64,000 nucleotides of DNA from Todiramphus chloris collaris (taxonomy: Eukaryota > Chordata > Aves > Coraciiformes > Alcedinidae), in NCBI GenBank assembly GCA_025345505.1, contig JANVCC010000022.1, positions 28,562,375 through 28,626,374 of the forward strand, in the 5' to 3' direction. The first letter of the stretch is position 1; the number at the start of each line of letters is the position of its first letter. Both the position numbers and the translations under genes were made by a program. The notes under the pieces are model-generated. The model was not told where the DNA came from. It worked only from the letters and a program-made list of their open reading frames with translations, and made no database searches. This document shows, piece after piece, positions 1-10,639 of this stretch.

Positions 1-540
1 TGGTCTGCAATCCTTTCACAGGAGGCACCACCAATCCATTAATGCATTTTTAAGACTGCTCAGCCATTGTATATCTTTGGACCTATGATCCTCATAGCAG
101 AAATTTAGTGGATAAGAAACAAGCAGAAAACCAACTTACAGTAACAACAACATAGAAGAATGCCTCTGATGTAACACATTAACTTCTGTCCAAAATACCT
201 GCATTGATTTTGGGGTAGCTTTTATTGAACTGCTACTAAATTGTGGATGAGTACAACTACAGCAAATATTGCTCCTTATCATGCCAATATCTTCCTTTTC
301 TTATGACTCCTAAGGAGTTGAATGAAGCTATGATAATAATTGTAGTGATGTTCAATTTCCATGCCTCAAAAAACAGGTGAGTTTTGATAGGAGGGATGTT
401 TCCCTTTATGATGTAGAATTGTTTAATTTTTCAGGTTCTTTGCCTTGCCTGTATCTTATAACTCAGGTGGCATTAAGTATAGATTTTAATGAAACAAAAC
501 AGACTAGAGAGACCTAAATGAACATTAGTTCACTTACTTC
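1..540. other. Intergenic or intronic DNA, nothing recognised
   Basis: AT-rich single-copy-looking sequence upstream of the first CR1 element. I see no open frame of note, repeat or structured element. Confidence 0.5.
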
Positions 541-1230
541 ACAGAATCACTATGTTTGGAAAAGACCTTTAAGATCACCAAGTCCAACTGTTACCTAACT
601 CTACCAGTGCCACTACAACATCATATCCTTAAGCACCACTATCTAGAAAGGTTTTAAATACATCCAGGCGTGGTGATTGAACCAGTTTCCTGGGCAGCCT
701 GTTCCAGCCTTTGATAACCCTTTTGGTATAGAAGGGTTCCCTAATGTCCAACCTATACCTCCCCTGGTGTAACTTGTTGCCATTTCCTCTTGTCTTATCA
801 GTTGTGACTTGTGAGAAGAGACTAACACCTCACTACAACCTCCTTACACGTAGCTGTAGACAGTGATAAGGTTTCTCCTCAGCCTCTTTTTCTTAACTAA
901 ACAACCCCAGCTCCTCATAACGCTTATTCTCAAGACCCTTCACCAACTTTCTTGCCCTTCTCTGGACCCACTCCAGCACCTCAATGTCTTTCTTGTACTG
1001 CAGTGCCCCAAACTGCACCCAGCACTCAAGCTGCGGCCTCACCAGTGCTGAGTACATGGGCACGATCACTTCCCTGGTCCTGCTGGCCACACTCTTTCCC
1101 ATATAGGCCAGATTGCCATTGGCCTTCTTGGCCACCTGGGCATACTCTTGGCTCATGTTCATCCATCAGCTCGACATCCTCATCTCCCTTTCTGCCAAGC
1201 AGCTTTCCAACCACTCCTCCTCATTATAAG
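541..1230 (-). mobile_element. CR1 LINE, 5'-truncated, with the end of ORF2 and the 3' UTR
   Basis: This is a chicken-repeat-1 (CR1) non-LTR retrotransposon on the minus strand. CR1 ORF2 encodes an endonuclease/reverse transcriptase that copies element RNA into the genome by target-primed reverse transcription. Only the last part remains. A minus-strand frame at 893-1162 (89 codons) reads the C-terminal reverse-transcriptase region, with [44 protein letters not shown] and ELGLFS in the order normal for CR1. The frame stops after ELGLFS, where intact copies continue into LEKRRLRG, and residues between NKRYEE and LGLFS are lost, so it is dead. The plus strand at 541-600 shows the reverse complement of the conserved CR1 3' end (acagaatcac, then aaagacctttaagatcacc). 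The 5' side ends near 1230, typical of 5' truncation. The longer frame on the opposite strand (952-1233) is a shadow. Confidence 0.93.
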
Positions 1231-4200
1231 TAAGGTGCTTGGAAATTTTTAATGAAGTTGTGAAAAAATTTCAAGTGCAGGAAAAACATGTGGGGCTTTT
1301 TTCTGCCTGGTGTGTTTATTTTTCTGTTGTATTTGTATTGCATGTTCTTTTATACCTTGTAAAATGAAGTCAAATTGTGTTCTCAAAGCATTTCTTTCTC
1401 AGGTTTTGATAAATGACTATATTTCCATAGGCTTCACTGAATTGTATTTAATTGAGACCATTTGTTATGAGATGATATCAAAGCTCAAGACCAATAGCTG
1501 GGCTTCCTCTCCACAGTGTCGCTCCCAGCAAACAATCAGATAGGAGACTCTTCAGAAATACAGTGCCTTTTTTTAAGTCGCATTAGAACTCACTAGTAAA
1601 TATAGAAGGTTATAACATCTTAAAATAATTTATGGTACTGTCAGGCCTGAAGAAGAAAAGGCTTCTCTTGGGAAGCAGTTTCAGCAGGAACTTCAAAAAT
1701 TCTATGTTTGATAAATAGCACCACAACTAACAATGTTGAAAGTGCAAGGATCAAGGGAACTTTAAATTAGGAATTTAGACTCTCAGGTCCACATAAAACT
1801 ATTATGGAGGAAGATGTTATGACCAAACAAAAGACAAACATTTAATGTGTCAATGAAATCAACAAGAGAAACATATCTATGGATCTTTTGGGATCTGAGT
1901 TTTGACCTGTCTGTATACCGGGATGTCACTGCAAAAAGTGCAAATTTTTCTTGTAAAAGAACAGTATTTTCTACTCATCTAAAATCTGTGAGAATCTTAA
2001 ATGTTTTTTCTCATATTCAGGCCCAGCATTAAACACATTAAAAAACCCAACCAACCAAAAGCCAAAAAACAAATGAAACGACCAAACCAACAACAACAAA
2101 GTAAACCAATAATAATTATAGCTGAGAAAAATTTAAAACTACTGTTACATCATTTTGCAATGCTTATAATTTTTAACTTTCTGAGATGAATTTTAGACGA
2201 TATTTTAAAATAATAAGTTGCTTCATCCGGAAATGGTTTCAAAATGAAATGCTTTAGTTTGAAAAACTGTATTTTTTTCTTTTAAAACAAATTTTACTAG
2301 GAGATCCACTGAAGCAGAAACTCACAAAAAGTACTGCTTACTACTAACTAGCATTTTCCAATAAAAACACTTTTTATTGGAAGATTCTTGACAAGTTCTA
2401 CGCCTTGTTATATATAGGCTGTGGCTTTTGCAATAAATGCATTATTGAGGACCACAAGCCATTTGACTTAAAAGAATTGTCTGCTTACCCATAGGTTATC
2501 TAAGGATGGATACATAGATGTGCTTTAAAGTTAGTTCCTCTTGACGATACCAAGGTACATAAAATGTTAAGTTTTATTAAGATTCTTTTCAGGTCTTGTG
2601 GACATAACCACTCAGAATCCTGAATTTAGAGGACATCTGCATTCTACTGCTGTTATCTCAGTTCCTTTGCTAGGACCATATGTTTTGACAGAGATAAGAG
2701 AGAGGATTCGCTATTTCTGATTATTCATTATAACTGTAATGAATGAGATAGCACTGATTAACAAAGAAATTAAGAGTTCTGTTCTTTGGAGAACAAGGTA
2801 CCCCACTCCATCAATCCATTTAAGTATTCAACATGAAACAGGTGAGTTATTCTATTTATCCCAATTCTTACGAGTTTTAAATGCCTGTTTTAGTTTCTTA
2901 TTAACACATGGACAATTCAATTTTTCATCAAAAACTTCTTCAAAAAATAAAGCTAATCAGAAACAAGAAAAATGTTCCGACAGATTGAACACAATCTGTC
3001 CGTACATTGATGTGTCTAAACAGTAGCATAAAATATTTTCTGTATGTCCATATCTCCGTATACTTCTGCATTACCTTCTTTTTCAATGTAATTCTCCTTT
3101 GAAACATTTTTTACACCGTGGTGTTTAGAAACAATTTCCTAATTTCCCATTTAAATTACTGTTTCAGTCATGGTACTGATTTCAGGATATTTCTAGTGAC
3201 GAATCACTGTCTTTTCACAGATAAGAAAGAATACAGGCACAGCATCTCCGAGATACAGGTATCTGCATATCAGAGAAGAGAATAATTGTATTTTTCATGT
3301 CTAAAGAGGTTTCAGGCCTCATGGATATTCCAGGGAGGATCCCAAACCCAGACCACAAACACAGCTTCATACTGGAATGGCCTAGATATCACACAAGAAT
3401 ATGGAATAGAAAATATGGCTCCCTAAAATACCATCCTCCTATTAATACAAAGCTTTGGGATTCAAAAGTCCCCTGTGTAAACATCCAGATACGCAAACAT
3501 TCTCCCCTCCATACACCTATGCCTCTCACTTGTTTTCCTTTGTGAATTCTACAGAGATGGAAAGAGTCATCTCGCAACTGTTTTGCATAATAACCAGTCT
3601 CATCGGGACTGCTGTACTGATTGTAACACAAAAACCTTGGAGTTTGTCTTTTAGCCTCACTCGTGGGCCCAGCAACACATCCGTCTGTCTGTCTGTCTCC
3701 TGGTATTTCTACCAAACTAATCACTGAGGACAGTTTTCCCCCGTGTGCAAAGGCAAATTATAGCGCGGGGAAGTGTGTGTGTTGAGAAGGGAGACTGTAA
3801 AGTGAGAATAGTAACAGTTCTTAGAAGAGAGATTGTTTAAGATGCTCTGCAAAGGTGTTCCTTAGTAACAAATATGTTGCCCGTGACCTGACCAAAAAGG
3901 TCTTTTTACCATCACAGCTTCCAAGGCAGGGGCAGTGAACCAAAAAAGACAGGGAAAAAAAACAAAAAAAACAAACCAAAAAAAAAAACCCAAAAAAAAA
4001 AAAGAGATGTCTCTTTAGAAATGAATTTAACCAAGAAAAGCTTTCCAGAGGGGGTGGACCAACCACTTGTCCCACACAGGGCTCTTTTTTTCATTTAGTT
4101 GTTACCTTCCCAGTGTCTCTCACTGTCTTCCTCTCTCAATAGTTGAGAACCATCACAGGTGTTTAAAATGCATGTCAAGTCCCACGCTGTTACATGTATA

Positions 4201-6510
4201 CAAAGCAGCCACGCAATGCTCAAAAGGCAGCTTGGCCTCTTTGCTGTTGCTGCTTGCCAATTATGGCACAATGGATCTTATTTACACCCTAAACTGTTCT
4301 CTCTTTAAGTTTCTTTCTCATATTGGTAGTTTTAGGAGAAGTTAACTGCACTGAGTAAGCTGTGATCCAAAATACAATGTCAGGGAGCTGTTCCACCACA
4401 ACTACAAGAGCAACCTCATGTTAATACATGTTACCCTTACATGCTTCCTCTGGGATCTGGGCAGGCTTCAGCCAAGAGTTGCATGCAGGAGTTTTGCTGG
4501 TGTGATCCTTTGCCAGCTAGATAATCACCACTTAAAACCAGGCAGGCATCTTTGTCAAATGAGCACATTTCCTAATCGTAAAGTGCCATCTTCAGAGTAC
4601 TTTCAGACCTCACACTGTGATTGCAGGCTACCTGCATCCCCCCTTTAATTAAGAAGCCCTCTCATGCTCATGTTGGGACTGTTGACATGTTGAACCTTGG
4701 CATTTCCAGATCTATTTCTCTTCTTTTAAAACCTTATTGCTTCTACACAATCTGCAGAGACTGTTTCATTTCAAGTAGATCTTCAATACATTCATTTGTA
4801 CATAACTTTGCCCCAGAAAAAGTCACAACGAGAATACCAAGTGCCATTAGCTTGACATACACATGAGTAGCAGACTCAGTCTGACTTTGGGTAAGTAGCC
4901 ATCATCAGAAAGATTCAGCAAAGAGATGGAAAAATAAAAAAGAGAAGGTTTTCAGCATATTTATAGTATTCACTTCCCACCTGCACTGTTCACTGTAGGT
5001 CCATCAGCCCAGGTATGGTGGAGGCTGTGGCACATTGCACTTAGTAGTATAATATTTCTGCAATATTGTAGTCATTGGACCAGGGATGAGGATGAGACAC
5101 ACACATAAAATAAGATGGAAAAGGAGAAATAGAGACAATCTCAATAGCAAGCTCAGCCCTGTGAAACTCTTCTCCCTCTTCCTTACTCCTCCCCCGGCAG
5201 GAAGGTCATTCCACCTCCTCTCTTGGAGTGGTTAAATTCACTTCTATTGATAAGAGGACTGCGTGCTTGAAAGATTTTGAATACAAAGAGAGTCAAAGTC
5301 AATCTCAAATAATCTTAATGTAAATTTTCTACTCTTGTAGTAAGATTACCTCATTATTCAGGGATTTCAAGACATGTCTGCAGGTCTTTCAAAATGGAAT
5401 AGCTTGACTTGTCCCAGGCCAGCCTATTCATCTGTCCATGGATTTAGAAATGAAGACCATAAATCACATTTTTTTTAATGAAGATCAAAATAAGGTATGA
5501 GCGTACATATTTGTGGTCAGATTTTGTCACAGTAGGCATTTTTTTTTCTTTTTGCCATTCTGTAGCAGTTTAGTATGTACTAGAAAATGATTTATATATC
5601 CATTTTTATTTCTCCTGATGCCATTTAATAGAAGGCTAAAGCAGAGTTAGAAAATTTTGCTTGTTTGTTTTTTTTACAGTTAAATATCAGCTATAGTAGC
5701 TCCTACAATACAAAATCTTAATAATTTATGCAGTCTTTGGGAAAAGAAGGGATTAGTGTGGTGTATCCGCAATCTAGAAATTACTATTGTTCAAAAAGAA
5801 TAATAATAATGAAGAAAAGATTAAGTGTTCATATCCAGGCTAGAATTGCTATTGTAAATGAGGCTGCAGACTGAGGAATTGACCCTTTTAGGCAGAACTG
5901 CTGAATCTTTCTGTGAATTATTGTACCCTGCTACAAGTTAACATCTATCTACAGCCTGTGATGCTTCATACTAGCTAGAGAAATGATGTGATGTGGACCT
6001 TGCCACATATGTAATCTAGAGTGCGAAATGAACAGTGCTCTTATAAGTAGCTGTAATGTCCCTGAAAAACAGTAGTCCCAGGGAAATAATTTTGAAATCC
6101 CAGGACTCTGAATGTATACTTTCATTCATCTTAGGGAATCAGAGAGGAAGCCCCACTGCCACATTCAGCCTATCTCCCTTTCCTGCTGGCATGCTTTCTG
6201 AGATGCATTTATTCTGCTTTGCATTGATTTTTAATGATAATAATCACTGTTCCTGTATTTTCTCTAGGAAGCCCGAGTTGCTGGGAAATCAGGGAAATCA
6301 GTATGATCCCTGCCTCCAGGAAGCTTTTTTTATACTCGCAAGCTGAGTCTGCTAGAGTCAATGCCTGTAATTCTGGCAGAGAAACACATACGCAGAGAAA
6401 TGACATTTCTGCAGAAACATCATAAGGTGCAGTCCTTGCTTGGTTTGGCCAAGCCTGCAAAGAAGGAGTGAGGAAACACTTTCTTTTCTGTTATACAATG
6501 GCATTCAGCG
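1231..6510. other. Non-coding DNA with only simple-sequence features
   Basis: No convincing exon or interspersed repeat seen. It contains a short CTGT tetranucleotide run near 3683-3698 and an A-rich stretch at about 3953-4002 with several runs of 8 to 13 A broken by C. That stretch is what makes poly-F/G/V-like frames on the minus strand. All open frames are under about 115 codons and have no recognisable domain. Confidence 0.5.
3953..4002. repeat. A-rich low-complexity tract
   Basis: Runs of A separated by C or CC. It could be a degenerate poly-A from an old retroposon, but no retroposon body was recognised on either side. Confidence 0.8.
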
Positions 6511-6519
6511 AAGTATTCC

Positions 6520-6585
6520 CTGTTGGCAGGGTGATGACTTGGGATGTGGAAGATTCAGGTTCAGCTCCCTGGTTCACTGCAAAGG
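6520..6585 (+). mobile_element. Possible CORE-SINE (MIR-like) 5' fragment
   Basis: The stretch gtgatgacttgggatgtgg followed by gattcaggttcagctcc resembles the tRNA-derived head of amniote CORE-SINEs, which reads roughly actagcctgggatgtgggagacccaggttcaa. GGTTCAGCTCC at 6558-6568 matches the Pol III B-box GGTTCGANTCC at 9 of 11 positions. The core and 3' portion are not recognisable. Assignment is by memory of the consensus. Confidence 0.5.
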
Positions 6586-8140
6586 CAGCAGAAAGGAATA
6601 ATATGTGCCCACATTTCATCTGCTCTAGTTCACAGCCACATATGAACACAAAGGCACCTTCTTTGCTTAGCCCAGCAGACAAAAATGGTTAGTTTTAACA
6701 CAAATCAGTTACCACACCATTGCTTATAGCCTGGCTTGCAAAGTTAGGTGGTACTTCAGAGGCTTGTGAGTGTCATGACCTAAACTGAAAAGTAAAGGAT
6801 AAGCAAAATATATTCCCCCTGAGTTTGCTTAGATGGTGATGTCTGCATTATTAAGCACTGCTTAAGTCTCTTCACCCTTTGATTTCTTACTGTATCTTCA
6901 GGTATGTCTGTAGAGCACTGAACATCATTTTAACACTAGATAAATCAAGGGAAAGAATAATAGTTTCTGATTGTTTACACTATGTGATTTTTATTTTTTT
7001 CCCTCACCTACCCTTTCTGGCAGCTCTCCATAGATCCCAGCCATGGCCTTGCATGCAGTTTTCAAATTTATGTACTTTTGACTGCAGCCTAGCTCTCTCC
7101 CACACAGCTAAACAATTATTCCAATATTGGTTGTTTGGTGTTAATACCCAACTTTTATTGCTTCATCAATACTGAGCACAGGGTAAAATAGAGCTAGCTG
7201 CAACTTTTTAAGGCTTAGAGATCATGGTCATGAAGATGACAGAATCAAATTCACCTTGTCTGTAGTTTATGGGTTTTGTGTTATTCCTCACACTGGTGAC
7301 ATTTTTTTTGGCCACAAAAGTGAAATACTAAATTCACAAAATGCACCTAAGGAGAGAGGCTGCAAGTCCTCCTGGTGACTAAACATCAAGTGGCCTCAAA
7401 GGATTTACAACATGATGACATTAGATGTGCAGATTTCCCATTTTGTAAAGGGGGGGGGGGAAGCCTTTCCAGAAACACATTCAGTCTCATTTTTCTCCTT
7501 AGCAGATTAAATCTCTTCTTTGTATATCAAATTTTACAGTACTTTTTTGTCCAGGTTCTCAACTGGGAAATTTTCAGCTCCAAGTAAATGAGATGTTGAA
7601 ATGTTACAAGGAAAGCAATTTGGTCCAGTGTCAGTAACTGTGCATGTGCTCCCTTACCTGGGGATTCAGTTGTCATCTTTTAAAACAAACAAATAAACTC
7701 TAAAGAATAACTTTTTTCCTTTAGGACCACCTGGGGTTGTAGGTAACTAAAACCTGTTTGTGTGCTTATGTTCTCCATGTTGCTTAAATGAGATATTAAT
7801 TGATGAAAGCATAAGACATCATCCTTATATGGTAGTGCATGAAGCCAAAGATTAGGTACAGCAAAATTCTCTGGTAAAAAAATTGTGCTCTAATCAGTAT
7901 TAAATGAATTTAGTTTCCTGGCAGCTTTTGGGGTACAGTTGTGTAAGATCAACTTAGAACCCAGGAAAAGGAGGCCCTGAGGGGGGCACATAAAGAGTTT
8001 GAAAATTTGCCTAACTCAAGCACTGTGCACCTGTCAAGTGTTGCTCATTTGTCATCCTGTTACTGCAAAATTATTTACACAGGATCGTTGGGGAAACTGT
8101 CAGAACAGACTGAGGATTTCCCCTCAGAAAAGGCAGCAAA
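6586..8140. other. Non-coding DNA, nothing recognised except an 11-base G run
   Basis: No exon or mobile element seen. A homopolymer of 11 G occurs at 7450-7460. Confidence 0.5.
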
Positions 8141-8182
8141 ATCACAGAATCATTTAAGTTGAAAAGGGACTCTTTAAATCCT
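8141..8182 (-). mobile_element. CR1 3'-end fragment
   Basis: The plus strand reads atcacagaatcatttaagtt then gaaaagggactctttaaatc. This is the reverse complement of the conserved CR1 3' terminus (consensus approximately atcatagaatcatttaggttgg then aaaagacctttaagatc). Only about 40 bases are recognisable, so this is a very short, 5'-truncated, diverged copy. Confidence 0.6.
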
Positions 8183-8640
8183 GAGGTTTGATTATGTTGG
8201 CTAGTTAGACAGGGAGTAGTCACACTCCCACAGTATTTAATAGTCTGTCACTCAAATGAGAGAATATGGTACAGAAAGCATAAACCAAACAGAGTAGGGT
8301 AGATGAGAAAACCCTGAAAACTACTTACTACTCCTGGTAAATGTTTCCTGTTCAAATTTTTTGATGGATACTGGGTTTTGATTAAAACTAAAGATTTTGC
8401 AGGTAGTATTTGCTTTCTGCATTTCTTTGCATTTTTTAGAGAGCATACGCCTATGAAAATATTCCTTTTTACCCTAAGGAATTATATTTCTAAAATAAAT
8501 ACATAACTGAAATGTTATGAAACATATTTATTTATTTACTCTATATATAAGTATATAAAAATAGAAAATATCTCCAAGTAACTCTATAATTAAGGATTAA
8601 CATAGACCTAGTTACAGTCTTCTTCACACAGATTCCTGTT

Positions 8641-8680
8641 GCTGATCTGTCCCAAGTACAGTCACCTTCTGGAAATACAA
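8641..8680 (+). repeat. 40-bp direct repeat, copy 1
   Basis: This 40-base segment begins gctgatctgtcccaagtaca and ends ctggaaatacaa. It recurs without a mismatch at 10600-10639, and the flanking sequence on both sides differs between the copies. It is not low-complexity and I do not recognise a repeat family. Confidence 0.9.
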
Positions 8681-10161
8681 AAGTCCTCAGTCAACATAAG
8701 GGTTTCAGCAAAATGCCAGGGTATGTTTAACCCAGCAGCACGGCAACTCCCCCTTTTGGGGGGCACTGTGTCAGTAGCACAGCTTCCCACAGTGAGGACA
8801 TATGGCAAGGGCAAGGGCAACCACCTGTGCACACATCCCAATCACTCAGCAATATTGCTAAATACGAGAAAATAGAAACTCCTGACAATAACAATTTATA
8901 ATGCTATTATAGCTTAGGAAAGCCTGGAGAGGATTAAATGATCTTTCCCACAGGAAACAGAGTCTGTTTAAAGATACCATTAAAGGCAGTCATGAATGCC
9001 ATGTCCCCATTGTTATCTTTAAAAGGATTCCTCTCAACAGGTTTTAATGTGCAAAAAAATGAAGGAGCGGTTTATTTTCCAGAACTTATTCTCAGACATT
9101 TCTCAATAATGTGAGATGTTTCACTATCTCATCTTCTAGCTCGGGACTCCAAACATGAACATACACAGAGCTGACTCAGCTGGCCATATTTCCTACCCAC
9201 ACACAGTATCTATCTGCCTTGAAGGACAACACTGCAGCAGGAGACAGAAACACTACATGACTAAGGAAGCAACAGCTGAACCATGGAGAATTAGTTTCAA
9301 GGTAAAGAAACTTAGCAACATAATCATCTGTCTTTTTACAATGTTTACAATGCCAGGGGTTTGTTGATTTGTTCCTGTGCTTATTTTTGTGATACCAAAT
9401 TTGATTAGAATGAACATTCCCTCTGGGTGCATTGGCAAACCATAAAGTAGAGATACACCGAAGCCTATTATAAAGTCAAAATCTATAAACAAATTTAGAG
9501 TTACACAAAAAAATGCTAGGCATACTGAGCATTTTATTATTCAATATGTCTTTTTGCTAGTGGCGTATCTACTTAATTCTGAGAGATCTGTGTTTTACTA
9601 AGCCCAGCTAGCATTTAATAACCAGCACTTTAGAACAACTTCTGTATAAACAAATATTCAAAGGTGCTTTTGAAAGATCCTAGCTCTTTTCATCAGTAAA
9701 CGAATAGAAATGTAAAGCTCTTTGGAAGGTTATGGACATTTTCTAGCTCATGAGTAAAAAAGAAACTTGGATCGAAACAGCTCAAACTGAAACCAATGAC
9801 TACTTCTGGTGGAGCAGTGTGTTTTTATACAGATAGATATACAAACCTACATGCACTTTTCATACCTAAAAGAGATATTTGTGCTATCTTCCTGCACAAA
9901 AGAGCTTTCAGTTTACTAAAACTAGTTTTCTCTAATTCTTGTACAAATTATCTCAATCCTAATCAAAACCCTTTATTTAGAAGTGTAATGCTGGAGGACC
10001 TGACTATCGTACACAGCTGAATTGGTCTAGCATGGTATGTGGGACTCAGGATTCTTGAAATCGGTGGCATTTGAGCAATGGCATGCAATCTTTTTCTGAA
10101 GAGATGCTACCTACTGAGGCCTTTTCTGTAGATAAATCCTCAGACTTGAAGGAGTATCTGT
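8681..10161. other. Non-coding DNA, nothing recognised
   Basis: No exon, repeat family or RNA gene seen. Several 60-80 codon open frames lack any recognisable domain and have the distribution expected by chance. Confidence 0.5.
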
Positions 10162-10180
10162 CTGTGGTTCGAAACCACAG
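10162..10180. promoter_or_regulatory. Perfect palindrome with two inverted RUNX-type sites
   Basis: ctgtggttcgaaaccacag is an inverted repeat with 8-base arms around cga. Each arm contains TGTGGTT (reverse complement AACCACA), which fits the RUNX/CBF recognition core TGYGGT. The sites are visible in the sequence. Occupancy or function is inference, and one such motif pair can occur by chance in 64 kb. Confidence 0.35.
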
Positions 10181-10599
10181 CTATCTGAATGCTATCAATT
10201 TAAATTCACAACCATTTCCCTAATTTAAACAGTATTTTCTTGATTTCCATCAAAAACAAATGACCATCATGAAATGCATCCATTTATACTCTGCATACTC
10301 CAAGTTAAATAGGTAATATTGGAAGGGGTCCAATGTAATAGAAAACTTCCTCTATCACCATAGTTTTTGAGCTACTCTGTACAAAATTGAAAGGAAGACA
10401 CTTTATATAATCTCAAAGTTCAAAGATGCTAAAATCAGTTGCAGAAATAAAATGAGGTATCAAAGATTTAATTTCAAAGATCATTATTTTCACAATTGAG
10501 CATCCTTATTTAGGGTCTGCTTTTCAACTGGACTAAAACCAAGCAAATCATCCTGAAACAATGCAGTGGGACAAATCCTCAATACTTTTGAGCATTTGG

Positions 10600-10639
10600 G
10601 CTGATCTGTCCCAAGTACAGTCACCTTCTGGAAATACAA
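10600..10639 (+). repeat. 40-bp direct repeat, copy 2
   Basis: Identical to 8641-8680. It lies inside overlapping chance-length open frames on both strands (10548-10857) whose translations I do not recognise. Same orientation, with 1,959 bases between starts. Confidence 0.9.
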
